This document shows positions 36,658 through 44,374 of a stretch of DNA of 64,000 bases, piece by piece; the first letter of the stretch is position 1; each line of letters starts with the position of its first letter. A program made the translations under genes and the position numbers. The notes beneath the pieces were generated by a model, which had not been told where the DNA came from, ran no database searches, and saw nothing but the letters and a program-made list of their open reading frames with translations. This DNA comes from an uncultured Bacteroidota bacterium (GTDB lineage Bacteria; Bacteroidota; Bacteroidia; Flavobacteriales; Flavobacteriaceae): contig CACKBL010000008.1 in the NCBI GenBank assembly GCA_902598305.1, positions 1 through 64,000 of the forward strand, given 5' to 3'.

Positions 36658-38520
36658 ATGAAAGTAAAAGTAAAAATCTTACTCTTGTGTGTCTTTTATA
36701 TTACCAATAATTTAAAAGCTCAAAATTTGAATATAAAAAAGGATTCATTAGACACAAAAATATTTTATTTAGATGAAATAACATTAATTGAAAGTCAAAT
36801 ACCAATTAAAAGAAAAGAATCTGGAAGAAGTATTATTAAAATTGATAGTATAGATTTAAAAAAATTTGGTGGAAGAAATATTTCTGAACTTTTGTCAACC
36901 AAGGCTGGAATAATTACTTTAGGCAATGCATCAATTACAGGTCAAAACTTAAGATATGCAATTAGAGGCAGTAACAACAATCAGGTTCTTATTTTAATTG
37001 ATGGGGTAAGAATTTCAGACCCTTCACGAATTGATAATGATTTTGATATAAATTTTTTGAATATAAATCAAATTGAGTCCGTCGAGATTTTAAAAGGTGC
37101 TTCAAGTTCATTATATGGTAGCTCTGCTTCAGCAGGTGTCATAAATATTACAACAAAAAAAAGTGGCAAAAGGGAGTCATTAAGTATTGATTTATACACT
37201 GGGACAGAAAACGATACTAAAAGAAAATTAGACAATTTGACTTACTTTTCTACAAATTTGGGGTTTAATAAGGATTTAAGTTTTTTAAAGTTAGGATTTA
37301 ATTTATCAACTCTAAATACAAATGGTATGAGTGCTATATCAACTGGCTCAGAGATTGATAATTTTTCTAAATATAATTTTAATCTCAATTTATCTAGTAA
37401 AGAGGGGCCCATTGAATGGTATGTTATTTTAAATAAATCTCAAATTAAAAATGGTTATGACAATTCCTTTCCAATTGAAGATGCAAATTTTATTGGACTT
37501 AGTTTTTTGGAGTCACTCAATTCAAGATTCAAATATCAATACGGTAAAGGTGAAATATCTATTACGGCTGGTTTCCAAAATACTAGTCGAGAATACAGAG
37601 ATGATTATCCTTTAACATTTAAATCAGCAAATAAAAGCGCAGAAATTCTTAACAAATTCAAAATTTCAGATAAAATTTATTCAGTTCAGGGTATACTTTT
37701 TCAAGATTCTGGTTATGATGGTGTTCCAAATGTTAGTCAAGTGGGGTTATATTCAAATCTAGTTTATTTGAGTGGGAAAAATTTAAATCTCAGTTTAGGA
37801 GGAAGAATTAATAATCACCAGACTTATGGTAAATTTTTCACATACAGTTTAAATCCTTCTTACAATATTGACTTTAAAGAATCAGAAAACATCAAAATAT
37901 TTTCAACTTTAAACTCAGCATTTATTGCACCAAGTTTGTATCAACTTTATGATCCATATTCAGGAAATAAAAAATTACTGCCAGAGGAAAGTATTTCAAA
38001 GGAAATTGGTATTGAAATTAACAACCAAAAACGAAATCTATCGTTAGTTTTCTTTGAAAGAGAAGAGAATCCCAAGATTATCTATGAATATGACTTTTCA
38101 ACTTTTACAGGAGGATATATTAACTCTCCGTCAGATTTAACCTTTAGAGGTGTTGAAATTGATTATTCGAAAAAATTTTTTAATAAAATGGATTTCAATT
38201 TTAATTATACCTTCAACGAACTTAAAAGTGGAACTTTACAAAGACTACCAAAACACTCTTTCAACGAATCAATTACATATTATCTTAAAAACAATAAACA
38301 ATTATCTTTTATCTATAGGTATAGAGGTAAAAGGGAAGCTCTGGGAGGTACAGAAATATTAAACTCATATGGTTTAATGGACTTGAGGTACTCATTTTCT
38401 AAAGATAAAATGAAATTTAATTTTTGGATTAATAATATATTTAACAAAGAGTATGTTGAAATTTTAAATTATTCTAGTAAAGGAAGGAATCTTCGATTCG
38501 GAATTAGTTATGAATTTTAA
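36658..38520 (+). CDS. btuB: TonB-dependent receptor for cobalamin, BtuB-like
   Basis: Outer membrane receptor that imports vitamin B12 or related corrinoids. The 620-residue protein has a signal peptide ending LKAQ (about 1-21), a plug domain with RNISELLSTKAGI, LRYAIRGSNNNQVLILIDG and a VEILKGASSSLYGSSASAGVINI stretch typical of the family, and a 22-strand-type barrel ending in a terminal Phe. Specificity for cobalamin is inferred from the riboswitch right upstream; without it only a general TonB-dependent receptor could be called. The 3' end overlaps the convergent protease gene by 17 nt. Confidence 0.9.
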   Translation: MKVKVKILLLCVFYITNNLKAQNLNIKKDSLDTKIFYLDEITLIESQIPIKRKESGRSIIKIDSIDLKKFGGRNISELLSTKAGIITLGNASITGQNLRYAIRGSNNNQVLILIDGVRISDPSRIDNDFDINFLNINQIESVEILKGASSSLYGSSASAGVINITTKKSGKRESLSIDLYTGTENDTKRKLDNLTYFSTNLGFNKDLSFLKLGFNLSTLNTNGMSAISTGSEIDNFSKYNFNLNLSSKEGPIEWYVILNKSQIKNGYDNSFPIEDANFIGLSFLESLNSRFKYQYGKGEISITAGFQNTSREYRDDYPLTFKSANKSAEILNKFKISDKIYSVQGILFQDSGYDGVPNVSQVGLYSNLVYLSGKNLNLSLGGRINNHQTYGKFFTYSLNPSYNIDFKESENIKIFSTLNSAFIAPSLYQLYDPYSGNKKLLPEESISKEIGIEINNQKRNLSLVFFEREENPKIIYEYDFSTFTGGYINSPSDLTFRGVEIDYSKKFFNKMDFNFNYTFNELKSGTLQRLPKHSFNESITYYLKNNKQLSFIYRYRGKREALGGTEILNSYGLMDLRYSFSKDKMKFNFWINNIFNKEYVEILNYSSKGRNLRFGISYEF

Positions 38521-40081
38521 AATCTTCTAATAACTTAAGATTTATTCTATCAATATACATTTGCTGAGTTTTATCAATTCCAGGTTCAAATAGGGGCATT
38601 AAAGATTCTTTAACTTCAATTTTCTTTTTACTACTGCCGGAAATGTGATCTAGTGCTAAAGATAATAGGGGTTCAGTTTTATCCCCAATGGTGCCCAAGT
38701 TTGAAGCCTTTTCCCTATACTCTATATCAGGTTCTAACCCATAATTATAATCTGCAAAATTCTCACTATTAGCAATTTTTAAAACGATTGGTTGCATCGC
38801 ATATTTATGCTTTGGATTTTTAATTTGTTGATCATTATCAGTGTAGTCGTACAATGTAATTGATCCAACATTTTTTCCAACTGTTTTGATTCCAATTTGT
38901 ATTATATCAATATGTGGTGTTAATCCATTAATAAGAAGTTCACTTGAGGAGGCAGTTCTATTTGAAGTCAAAACATATAACCTATTTAGACTAAGGCTTG
39001 GAAGTGGATTACCGTCTGGTCTCGTGTCAGTAAAATAATTGTCGAAATTTAAATCGTCTGATGGATCATCATTAGAGTTTCTATCTTCAATAAATGCCAT
39101 TATTTTATCATTCCATATTTGTTTAGCAAAAATGGTTCCTGTGAATTGACCAGTTATTAAACTAGCTAAGTAGGTACAAGTATTTACCGAACCTCCTCCA
39201 TTGTATCTCAAATCCAAGATAAGCTCATCCAAATTTTCACTCTTTAAATAAACAAATAAATCGATCAACTCTTCATTAAAATCTCTATCTACTTCGCCAT
39301 CACCGTCACTATCTACGGTTCCTAAAAATTTATTATACATTACATATCCTATCTTTTTTGAACCGTGTTCAATTATGGAAGCTTTGTGGACCGGGACTTC
39401 TTGGAAGTTCTCTTCTTTATTTAGTGTTACACTTATATCCCTTGAAATAACCAAATCATTTTCAGAATCATAATCTACAAGCTGAATGCTGTAAGTTGTT
39501 TGTTCCCCATATAATAGAGACATGTAGTTATTAAAGTTCAATACATTGTCATTCACACTATTAAAAATATCTCCACGTTTTATACCTTTGTCAAACGCAT
39601 CCGATTCCGGTAGTACATATGTTACTGCTCCAATTATACTCTCTCCATCATCCCTCACATAAAGTTGAAATTTCATTCCATTAGAGGCAGTTGTTCCTGA
39701 AAGCTGATTTTCTAATACTTCGTAGTCTTCTTCTATCCAACTAAATCTGTCATCTTGGTGCAGCAAACCTTCAAAAAATTCTTTGCTGTATTGTTGAGAA
39801 TTTAAAAGTGAAATGTATTCACTTTCCATTGTAGCCTTTGAGTCTGCAAGATCAGCAACATCCGATTGCCAATAATAATATTGATTTAATCCTTTCCAAA
39901 TAAAGTCATTAATTTCTGTCGAAAGTGTTATTTCTGGTGAAGAGTCGCTAGATTCAGACTCCACATCGGATACAACATTTATTTCATTATCATCAATATC
40001 TTTTTTAGAACATTTTATCGACAGAAGAAAAAATACGAACAAACAAACTAAACTTCTAACTGTAATTTCAAATTTTATCAT
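38504..40081 (-). CDS. S41 family peptidase lipoprotein
   Basis: C-terminal processing type protease anchored by lipid. Residues 1-23 form a lipoprotein signal with Cys24 followed by SKKD and an acidic stretch, which resembles the surface-export signal of Bacteroidetes lipoproteins. A helical cap domain is followed by a PDZ domain (about 150-215, containing GIKRGDIFNSVN) and the S41 catalytic domain: LRYNGGGSV, the nucleophile region TSNRTASSSELLINGL and a following GIKTVGKNVGS with the candidate base lysine. Such proteins are frequent in Bacteroidetes; substrates are unknown. 525 residues. Confidence 0.87.
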   Translation of the reverse strand: MIKFEITVRSLVCLFVFFLLSIKCSKKDIDDNEINVVSDVESESSDSSPEITLSTEINDFIWKGLNQYYYWQSDVADLADSKATMESEYISLLNSQQYSKEFFEGLLHQDDRFSWIEEDYEVLENQLSGTTASNGMKFQLYVRDDGESIIGAVTYVLPESDAFDKGIKRGDIFNSVNDNVLNFNNYMSLLYGEQTTYSIQLVDYDSENDLVISRDISVTLNKEENFQEVPVHKASIIEHGSKKIGYVMYNKFLGTVDSDGDGEVDRDFNEELIDLFVYLKSENLDELILDLRYNGGGSVNTCTYLASLITGQFTGTIFAKQIWNDKIMAFIEDRNSNDDPSDDLNFDNYFTDTRPDGNPLPSLSLNRLYVLTSNRTASSSELLINGLTPHIDIIQIGIKTVGKNVGSITLYDYTDNDQQIKNPKHKYAMQPIVLKIANSENFADYNYGLEPDIEYREKASNLGTIGDKTEPLLSLALDHISGSSKKKIEVKESLMPLFEPGIDKTQQMYIDRINLKLLEDFKIHN

Positions 40082-40133
40082 AATATAAGCCTTGTAAAGT
40101 AAAAAAACTTTTTAAACAAAAAAAGTGCCAAAT

Positions 40134-41486
40134 TTAAATTCCAACATAATTAAAGGGTGTAATTTTTTTAAGATCTTTTTTAATCTCCGAACTAATGTCC
40201 AGTGAATTTATAAATTCATTAATTATAGTTTGGTTTATTTTTTTATTTATTCTAGTAAGTTCCTTAAGTTTTTCATATGCACCAAAATACCCTTCTCTTC
40301 TTAACATTGTTTGTATTCCCTCAGCTACAACTGACCAATTTTCTTCCAGATCTTTTGATATTTTGTCTTTGTTGATGAACAATTTAGATAATCCTTTGTT
40401 TATCGATTTGAATGCTATAATAGTATGAGCAAAAGGTACTCCAATATTTCTTAGTGTAGTACTATCAGTTAAATCTCTTTGAAGTCTTGAAATTGGTAAT
40501 TTTTGTGAAAGGTGAATGAATAATGAATTAGCAACACCTAGATTGCCTTCTGCGTTTTCAAAATCTATTGGGTTTACCTTATGTGGCATTGCCGACGAAC
40601 CCACTTCATTTTTCAATATTTTTTGATTGAAATAATCCATAGAAATATAATACCAAATATCCCTGCACATGTCTATTAAAATATTATTAATTCTTCTTAA
40701 TGAGTCACATTGAGAGGAAAAATAATCATAATGTTCAATTTGAGTTGTTGGAAAGGAGTGTTTGAGACCAAACTTTGTTTCTAAAAAATTTGAGCTAAAA
40801 TTCCTCCAATTGATTTTCGGGTAACTTACTACATGTGCATTATAGTTTCCTGTGGCTCCCCCAAACTTAGCAGCATTAGGTATTGACATTAGAACTTTCA
40901 TTTGATTTTCCAACCTTTCAATAAAAACCATTATCTCTTTTCCCATTTTTGTAGGTGAGGCAGGTTGACCATGTGTTCTAGCAAGCATTGGGACGTTTTT
41001 GGATTCATTAGATAGTTTATTAAGATTTGATAAAACTTCGTTAATATTAGGAAAATATTCTTCATTTATTGCATTCTTAATTGAAAGAGGTATGCTAGTA
41101 TTGTTTATGTCCTGAGAAGTAAGACCAAAATGAATAAACTCTTTAAACTGAGATATTCCAATTAAATCAAATTTATTTTTTAAAAAATATTCTATTGCTT
41201 TAACATCATGATTTGTTTTTTTTTCAATTCTTTTTACTTCTAACGCATCATCAACTGTAAATTTTTCATAAATATTTTTTAAATCTTTAATCTTTTTCGT
41301 TGGAAAACTTTTGAGTTGTGGAAGAGGTATTTCAACAAGAGATATAAAATACTCTATTTCAACTATTATTCTATACCTAATAAAAGCTTTTTCTGAAAAA
41401 TATCCAGATAGTTTTATGGTATTATTATGATATCTTCCATCTATTGGTGAGATTGAATTTAATGAGTTAACTAGCTCGCTTTTCAT
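40134..41486 (-). CDS. purB: Adenylosuccinate lyase
   Basis: Catalyses two steps of purine synthesis (SAICAR to AICAR and adenylosuccinate to AMP). The 450-residue protein starts with the typical ISPIDGRYHN and has the RTHGQPASPTKMGKE motif with the catalytic His, SFPTTQIEHYDYFS, and the superfamily signature SSAMPHKVNPIDFENAEGN near 288-306. It matches the longer E. coli-like PurB type rather than the shorter Gram-positive type. A perfect -7 promoter box ends only 5 nt before the ATG, so its transcript is probably leaderless. Confidence 0.95.
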   Translation of the reverse strand: MKSELVNSLNSISPIDGRYHNNTIKLSGYFSEKAFIRYRIIVEIEYFISLVEIPLPQLKSFPTKKIKDLKNIYEKFTVDDALEVKRIEKKTNHDVKAIEYFLKNKFDLIGISQFKEFIHFGLTSQDINNTSIPLSIKNAINEEYFPNINEVLSNLNKLSNESKNVPMLARTHGQPASPTKMGKEIMVFIERLENQMKVLMSIPNAAKFGGATGNYNAHVVSYPKINWRNFSSNFLETKFGLKHSFPTTQIEHYDYFSSQCDSLRRINNILIDMCRDIWYYISMDYFNQKILKNEVGSSAMPHKVNPIDFENAEGNLGVANSLFIHLSQKLPISRLQRDLTDSTTLRNIGVPFAHTIIAFKSINKGLSKLFINKDKISKDLEENWSVVAEGIQTMLRREGYFGAYEKLKELTRINKKINQTIINEFINSLDISSEIKKDLKKITPFNYVGI

Positions 41487-41491
41487 TAATA

Positions 41492-41499
41492 CAAAGATA
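41492..41499 (-). promoter_or_regulatory. -7 promoter element directly before purB
   Basis: Reads TATCTTTG on the minus strand, an exact TAnnTTTG match, with only TATTA between it and the ATG. The expected start site coincides with the start codon within one or two bases. No TTTG box at 19-21 nt. Confidence 0.45.
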
Positions 41500-41557
41500 A
41501 AGTTTAATCATAAATTCATTAGTTTAATAACTAAATTTATTTGTTGTAGTAAGAATC

Positions 41558-42331
41558 TTAAAGTTGAAGAATTTTAAATTCTTCATAGCAACCACTAATT
41601 GCCTCTAAAATTTGTAAATCGTTAGCTTCTCCAATAAATGCATTAGAATAATTACAATTTCTTAAAATTTCTTCAAGATTTAGTCTGTTAACACCTAAAA
41701 GCTGAACTAGTACCTCTCTGTCAAATTTCGTTGCAAGTAAATTTTTAATTTCATCATCTTCTCTCATTTTTTTTAATTTTCTCATTTGTTTAGGGTTTTT
41801 TCCAAAAAGATTATATAAAAAGTCAGCGGGGTTGAATAGTGAGCCAATTGCTTTGGAAATTGAGGATTTATTTCTGTTGCCAGCTTCATATCCTGACTGA
41901 GGAAGTCCAGGAATAGTAAATCTACCTGCAGGATTTAGTGGAACCTTCTTAACATCTATGTCCAAATATCCAGTTAGTGAATAAGGTCTTACTATTACCT
42001 CCTCTAGCGCAAATGAAAGTTGGGTAAGTCTAAAAATTGGAATTCCAAGTTTTATCATATCGTTGCTTACTGGAACCTTTAAAGGTTTAAACCCCAAATA
42101 GGAAAAATATAGTGTGTCTCTTGCTTTTACAGCAATTTCAAAATTACCCTGACGATCGCTAATAACGCCTTCTACAGAATTCAAATTGAGAACATGAACA
42201 CTTGACATATATTCATCTGTGCTATCATTTTTTATTTTACCTTTTAATAGGGATGTTTGGTCCTGTGCACTAGCCAGATTAAAAACTAGTAAAGATATAA
42301 ATAAGTAAAAAAAATGTTTTTTAAAAACCAA
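41558..42331 (-). CDS. Secreted protein with carboxypeptidase-regulatory-like domain
   Basis: A 257-residue protein with a signal peptide (about 1-22, ending ASAQ). The mature part begins with a CarboxypepD_reg-like beta-sandwich of about 85 residues (LLKGKIKNDSTDEYMSSVHV and DRQGNFEIAVKARDTLYFSYLGFKP), the same domain that starts many SusC-like receptors, but no plug or barrel follows. The remainder is basic and helical (KNPKQMRKLKKMREDDEI). It looks like a stand-alone periplasmic protein of unknown function, common in flavobacteria. TTG start at 42331. It is 20 nt from rdgB, same strand. Confidence 0.75.
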   Translation of the reverse strand: MVFKKHFFYLFISLLVFNLASAQDQTSLLKGKIKNDSTDEYMSSVHVLNLNSVEGVISDRQGNFEIAVKARDTLYFSYLGFKPLKVPVSNDMIKLGIPIFRLTQLSFALEEVIVRPYSLTGYLDIDVKKVPLNPAGRFTIPGLPQSGYEAGNRNKSSISKAIGSLFNPADFLYNLFGKNPKQMRKLKKMREDDEIKNLLATKFDREVLVQLLGVNRLNLEEILRNCNYSNAFIGEANDLQILEAISGCYEEFKILQL

Positions 42332-42350
42332 AACGAATCTTTAAATTAAA

Positions 42351-42947
42351 TTACAGATATTTTTGTTTATCTAAAAAAATAATTAGTCTTTTAAGAGCTT
42401 CTGACCTATGGCTTATATTGTTCTTTTCAATTAAATTCAACTCTGCGAAAGTTTTTGTATATCCCTTCGGAATAAATATTGAGTCATATCCAAAACCATT
42501 TTGTCCTTTTCGTTGAAATATAATTTCCCCATCAATTTTACCTTCAAAAAAAAATGTTTTCCCATTGAGGTTTAACGAAAATACAGATTTAAATCTTGCT
42601 TTTTTGTTTTTATATCCATTCAACAAATCCCATACTTTTTCTATATTTTCTTGAGTATTACAATTTTTGCCTGCAAATCTAGCAGAATAAACTCCTGGCA
42701 TACCATTAAGAGAATCTATTTCTAGGCCAGTATCATCTGCAAAACAGTTAATTCTATATTTATTGAAAATAAAATCAGATTTTATTTTTGCATTTTGCAT
42801 GAAAGTTTCACCAGTCTCCTCTATATCTTCATTAAAATTTAAATCATTTAAGCTCATGAGGCTGACATTTTTGGGCATCATTTTCTTTACTTCATCGTAT
42901 TTTCCCTTGTTTTTAGTCGCAAATATCAATTTAAATTCCTTATTCAT
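42351..42947 (-). CDS. rdgB: Non-canonical purine NTP pyrophosphatase (RdgB/HAM1)
   Basis: Hydrolyses dITP, ITP and XTP to keep them out of nucleic acids. The 198-residue protein has the phosphate-binding FATKNKGKYDEVKKM motif at 8-22, ADDTGLEIDSLNGMPGVYSARFAG in the middle and the FGYDSIFIP and SHRSEAL motifs at the end. The frame also contains an ATG at 42962, but the one at 42947 gives the standard short N-terminus and an 8-nt overlap with rlmH. Confidence 0.93.
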   Translation of the reverse strand: MNKEFKLIFATKNKGKYDEVKKMMPKNVSLMSLNDLNFNEDIEETGETFMQNAKIKSDFIFNKYRINCFADDTGLEIDSLNGMPGVYSARFAGKNCNTQENIEKVWDLLNGYKNKKARFKSVFSLNLNGKTFFFEGKIDGEIIFQRKGQNGFGYDSIFIPKGYTKTFAELNLIEKNNISHRSEALKRLIIFLDKQKYL

Positions 42948-43413
42948 TATGATATGGTTCATTGTTTATAATTTTTAAACTTCTATAGATCTGCTCCAAA
43001 ACAAAAATTCTTATCATTTGATGAGAAAAAGTCATTTTGGAGAAACTTATTTCTTCATGAATTAAGTTCATATTTTTTTTATTGAAACCATAGGGACCAC
43101 CAATTATGAATTTTAAACATTTTATATCTCGGGACGAAATTTTAAAATTTAACCATTTTGAAAAATCAATAGATGAAAAACTTTTACCCCTCTCATCAAG
43201 AATAACTACATAATCCCTCTCATTAATATGTCTTTGAATTAGATTTACTTGCTTATTTGATATACTTTCTTTGTCTAGTTTTCCTGGATTAACAAGTGAT
43301 ATTTCTTTAATCTTTAAACTTAGTTTTTTATTTATTCTATTTAAATAATCATGGATTATATTCTTATACTCGATTTTTTTGGTTTTTTCAATACATATTA
43401 ACTCAATCTTCAT
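42940..43413 (-). CDS. rlmH: 23S rRNA pseudouridine-1915 N3-methyltransferase RlmH
   Basis: SPOUT-class methyltransferase acting on helix 69 of 23S rRNA in the 70S ribosome. Starting from the ATG at 43413 (MKIELICIEKTKK) it has 157 residues, the normal length. The hallmark VILDERGKSFSS segment, the knot motif FIIGGPYGF and the C-terminal FSHQMIRIFVLEQIYRS are all present. The open frame extends 7 codons further upstream but without family-like sequence. It is coupled to rdgB. Confidence 0.93.
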   Translation of the reverse strand: MKIELICIEKTKKIEYKNIIHDYLNRINKKLSLKIKEISLVNPGKLDKESISNKQVNLIQRHINERDYVVILDERGKSFSSIDFSKWLNFKISSRDIKCLKFIIGGPYGFNKKNMNLIHEEISFSKMTFSHQMIRIFVLEQIYRSLKIINNEPYHNE

Positions 43414-43477
43414 TTTGTAAAAATACAAAGTCAAAAAATTAATTTATTTAAAATACCTTAATTTTAAAAAAAAATAA

Positions 43478-44374
43478 ATGATTAAGGAACTTAAAGAAAA
43501 AATAAAAAAATCCCTTTCCTATATAAAAATTCCTGGATTAAACGGGTTTTCATTTTTAGATCTCTTAGAATTATATTTTATTGGTTTAACTAGGGGTACA
43601 TTAACCTCAAGAGCAGGGTCTATCTCTTTTAGTTTTTTCATGGCACTTTTCCCTTTTATTTTATTTGTGTTAAATCTAATTCCTTTTATCCCAAAATTTT
43701 TTAGTATTGATAATTTCGACGCTATTTTATTTAATTTTATCGAAACTATTTTACCTCAAGACACCCATACTTTTTTTGAAAAAATATTTGAGGATATCAA
43801 ATCCAAACCAAGAGCCGGCTTGTTATCTTCTGTTTTTTTACTTTCTGTTGTTTTAACTGCAAATGGAGTAAATTCAATTTTTACCAGCTTCGAGGTTTCC
43901 TATCATGTTAAAGAATTTAGAAATATTTTCAAGCAGTATTTTTATTCTCTCGGTGTAAGTGTAATTTTAGCTTTGCTGCTTTTGATTTCAGTTATCTCCT
44001 TTGTTTCATTTGAGCTATTATTCCAGAGGTTGTTACCCGAATCAATTAATTTTGCAATTTTATTACAGAACTTAATCTTTGTCCTACTAGCTTATATATC
44101 AATTACAACTCTTTATTATTTTGGAACAATTCAAGGAAAATTTTCTGGTTTCTTTTCACCTGGAGCATTGATGACTACCTTGCTATTTTTCTTTAGTACT
44201 TATTTGTTTGGAATTTATATTGATAATTTTTCAAACTATAATCAATTATATGGATCAATTGGTGCATTGTTAATTTTCATGCTTTTTAGTTGGATTAATT
44301 CAATAATTTTACTTTTAGGATTTGAGCTCAATGCAACTATTAGGAGTTTAAATGAAGAAAAAAAAACTGAGTAA
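43478..44374 (+). CDS. YihY/BrkB family inner membrane protein
   Basis: Integral membrane protein of 298 residues with about six hydrophobic helices. The family pattern is seen in SFSFFMALFPFILFVLNLIPFIP, in the SVFLLSVVLTANGVNSIF segment and in the late helix YGSIGALLIFMLFSWINSIILLLGFELNA. The family was once annotated as ribonuclease BN in error; its real function, possibly in envelope transport, is unknown. The stop overlaps the priA start (TAATG). Confidence 0.87.
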   Translation: MIKELKEKIKKSLSYIKIPGLNGFSFLDLLELYFIGLTRGTLTSRAGSISFSFFMALFPFILFVLNLIPFIPKFFSIDNFDAILFNFIETILPQDTHTFFEKIFEDIKSKPRAGLLSSVFLLSVVLTANGVNSIFTSFEVSYHVKEFRNIFKQYFYSLGVSVILALLLLISVISFVSFELLFQRLLPESINFAILLQNLIFVLLAYISITTLYYFGTIQGKFSGFFSPGALMTTLLFFFSTYLFGIYIDNFSNYNQLYGSIGALLIFMLFSWINSIILLLGFELNATIRSLNEEKKTE

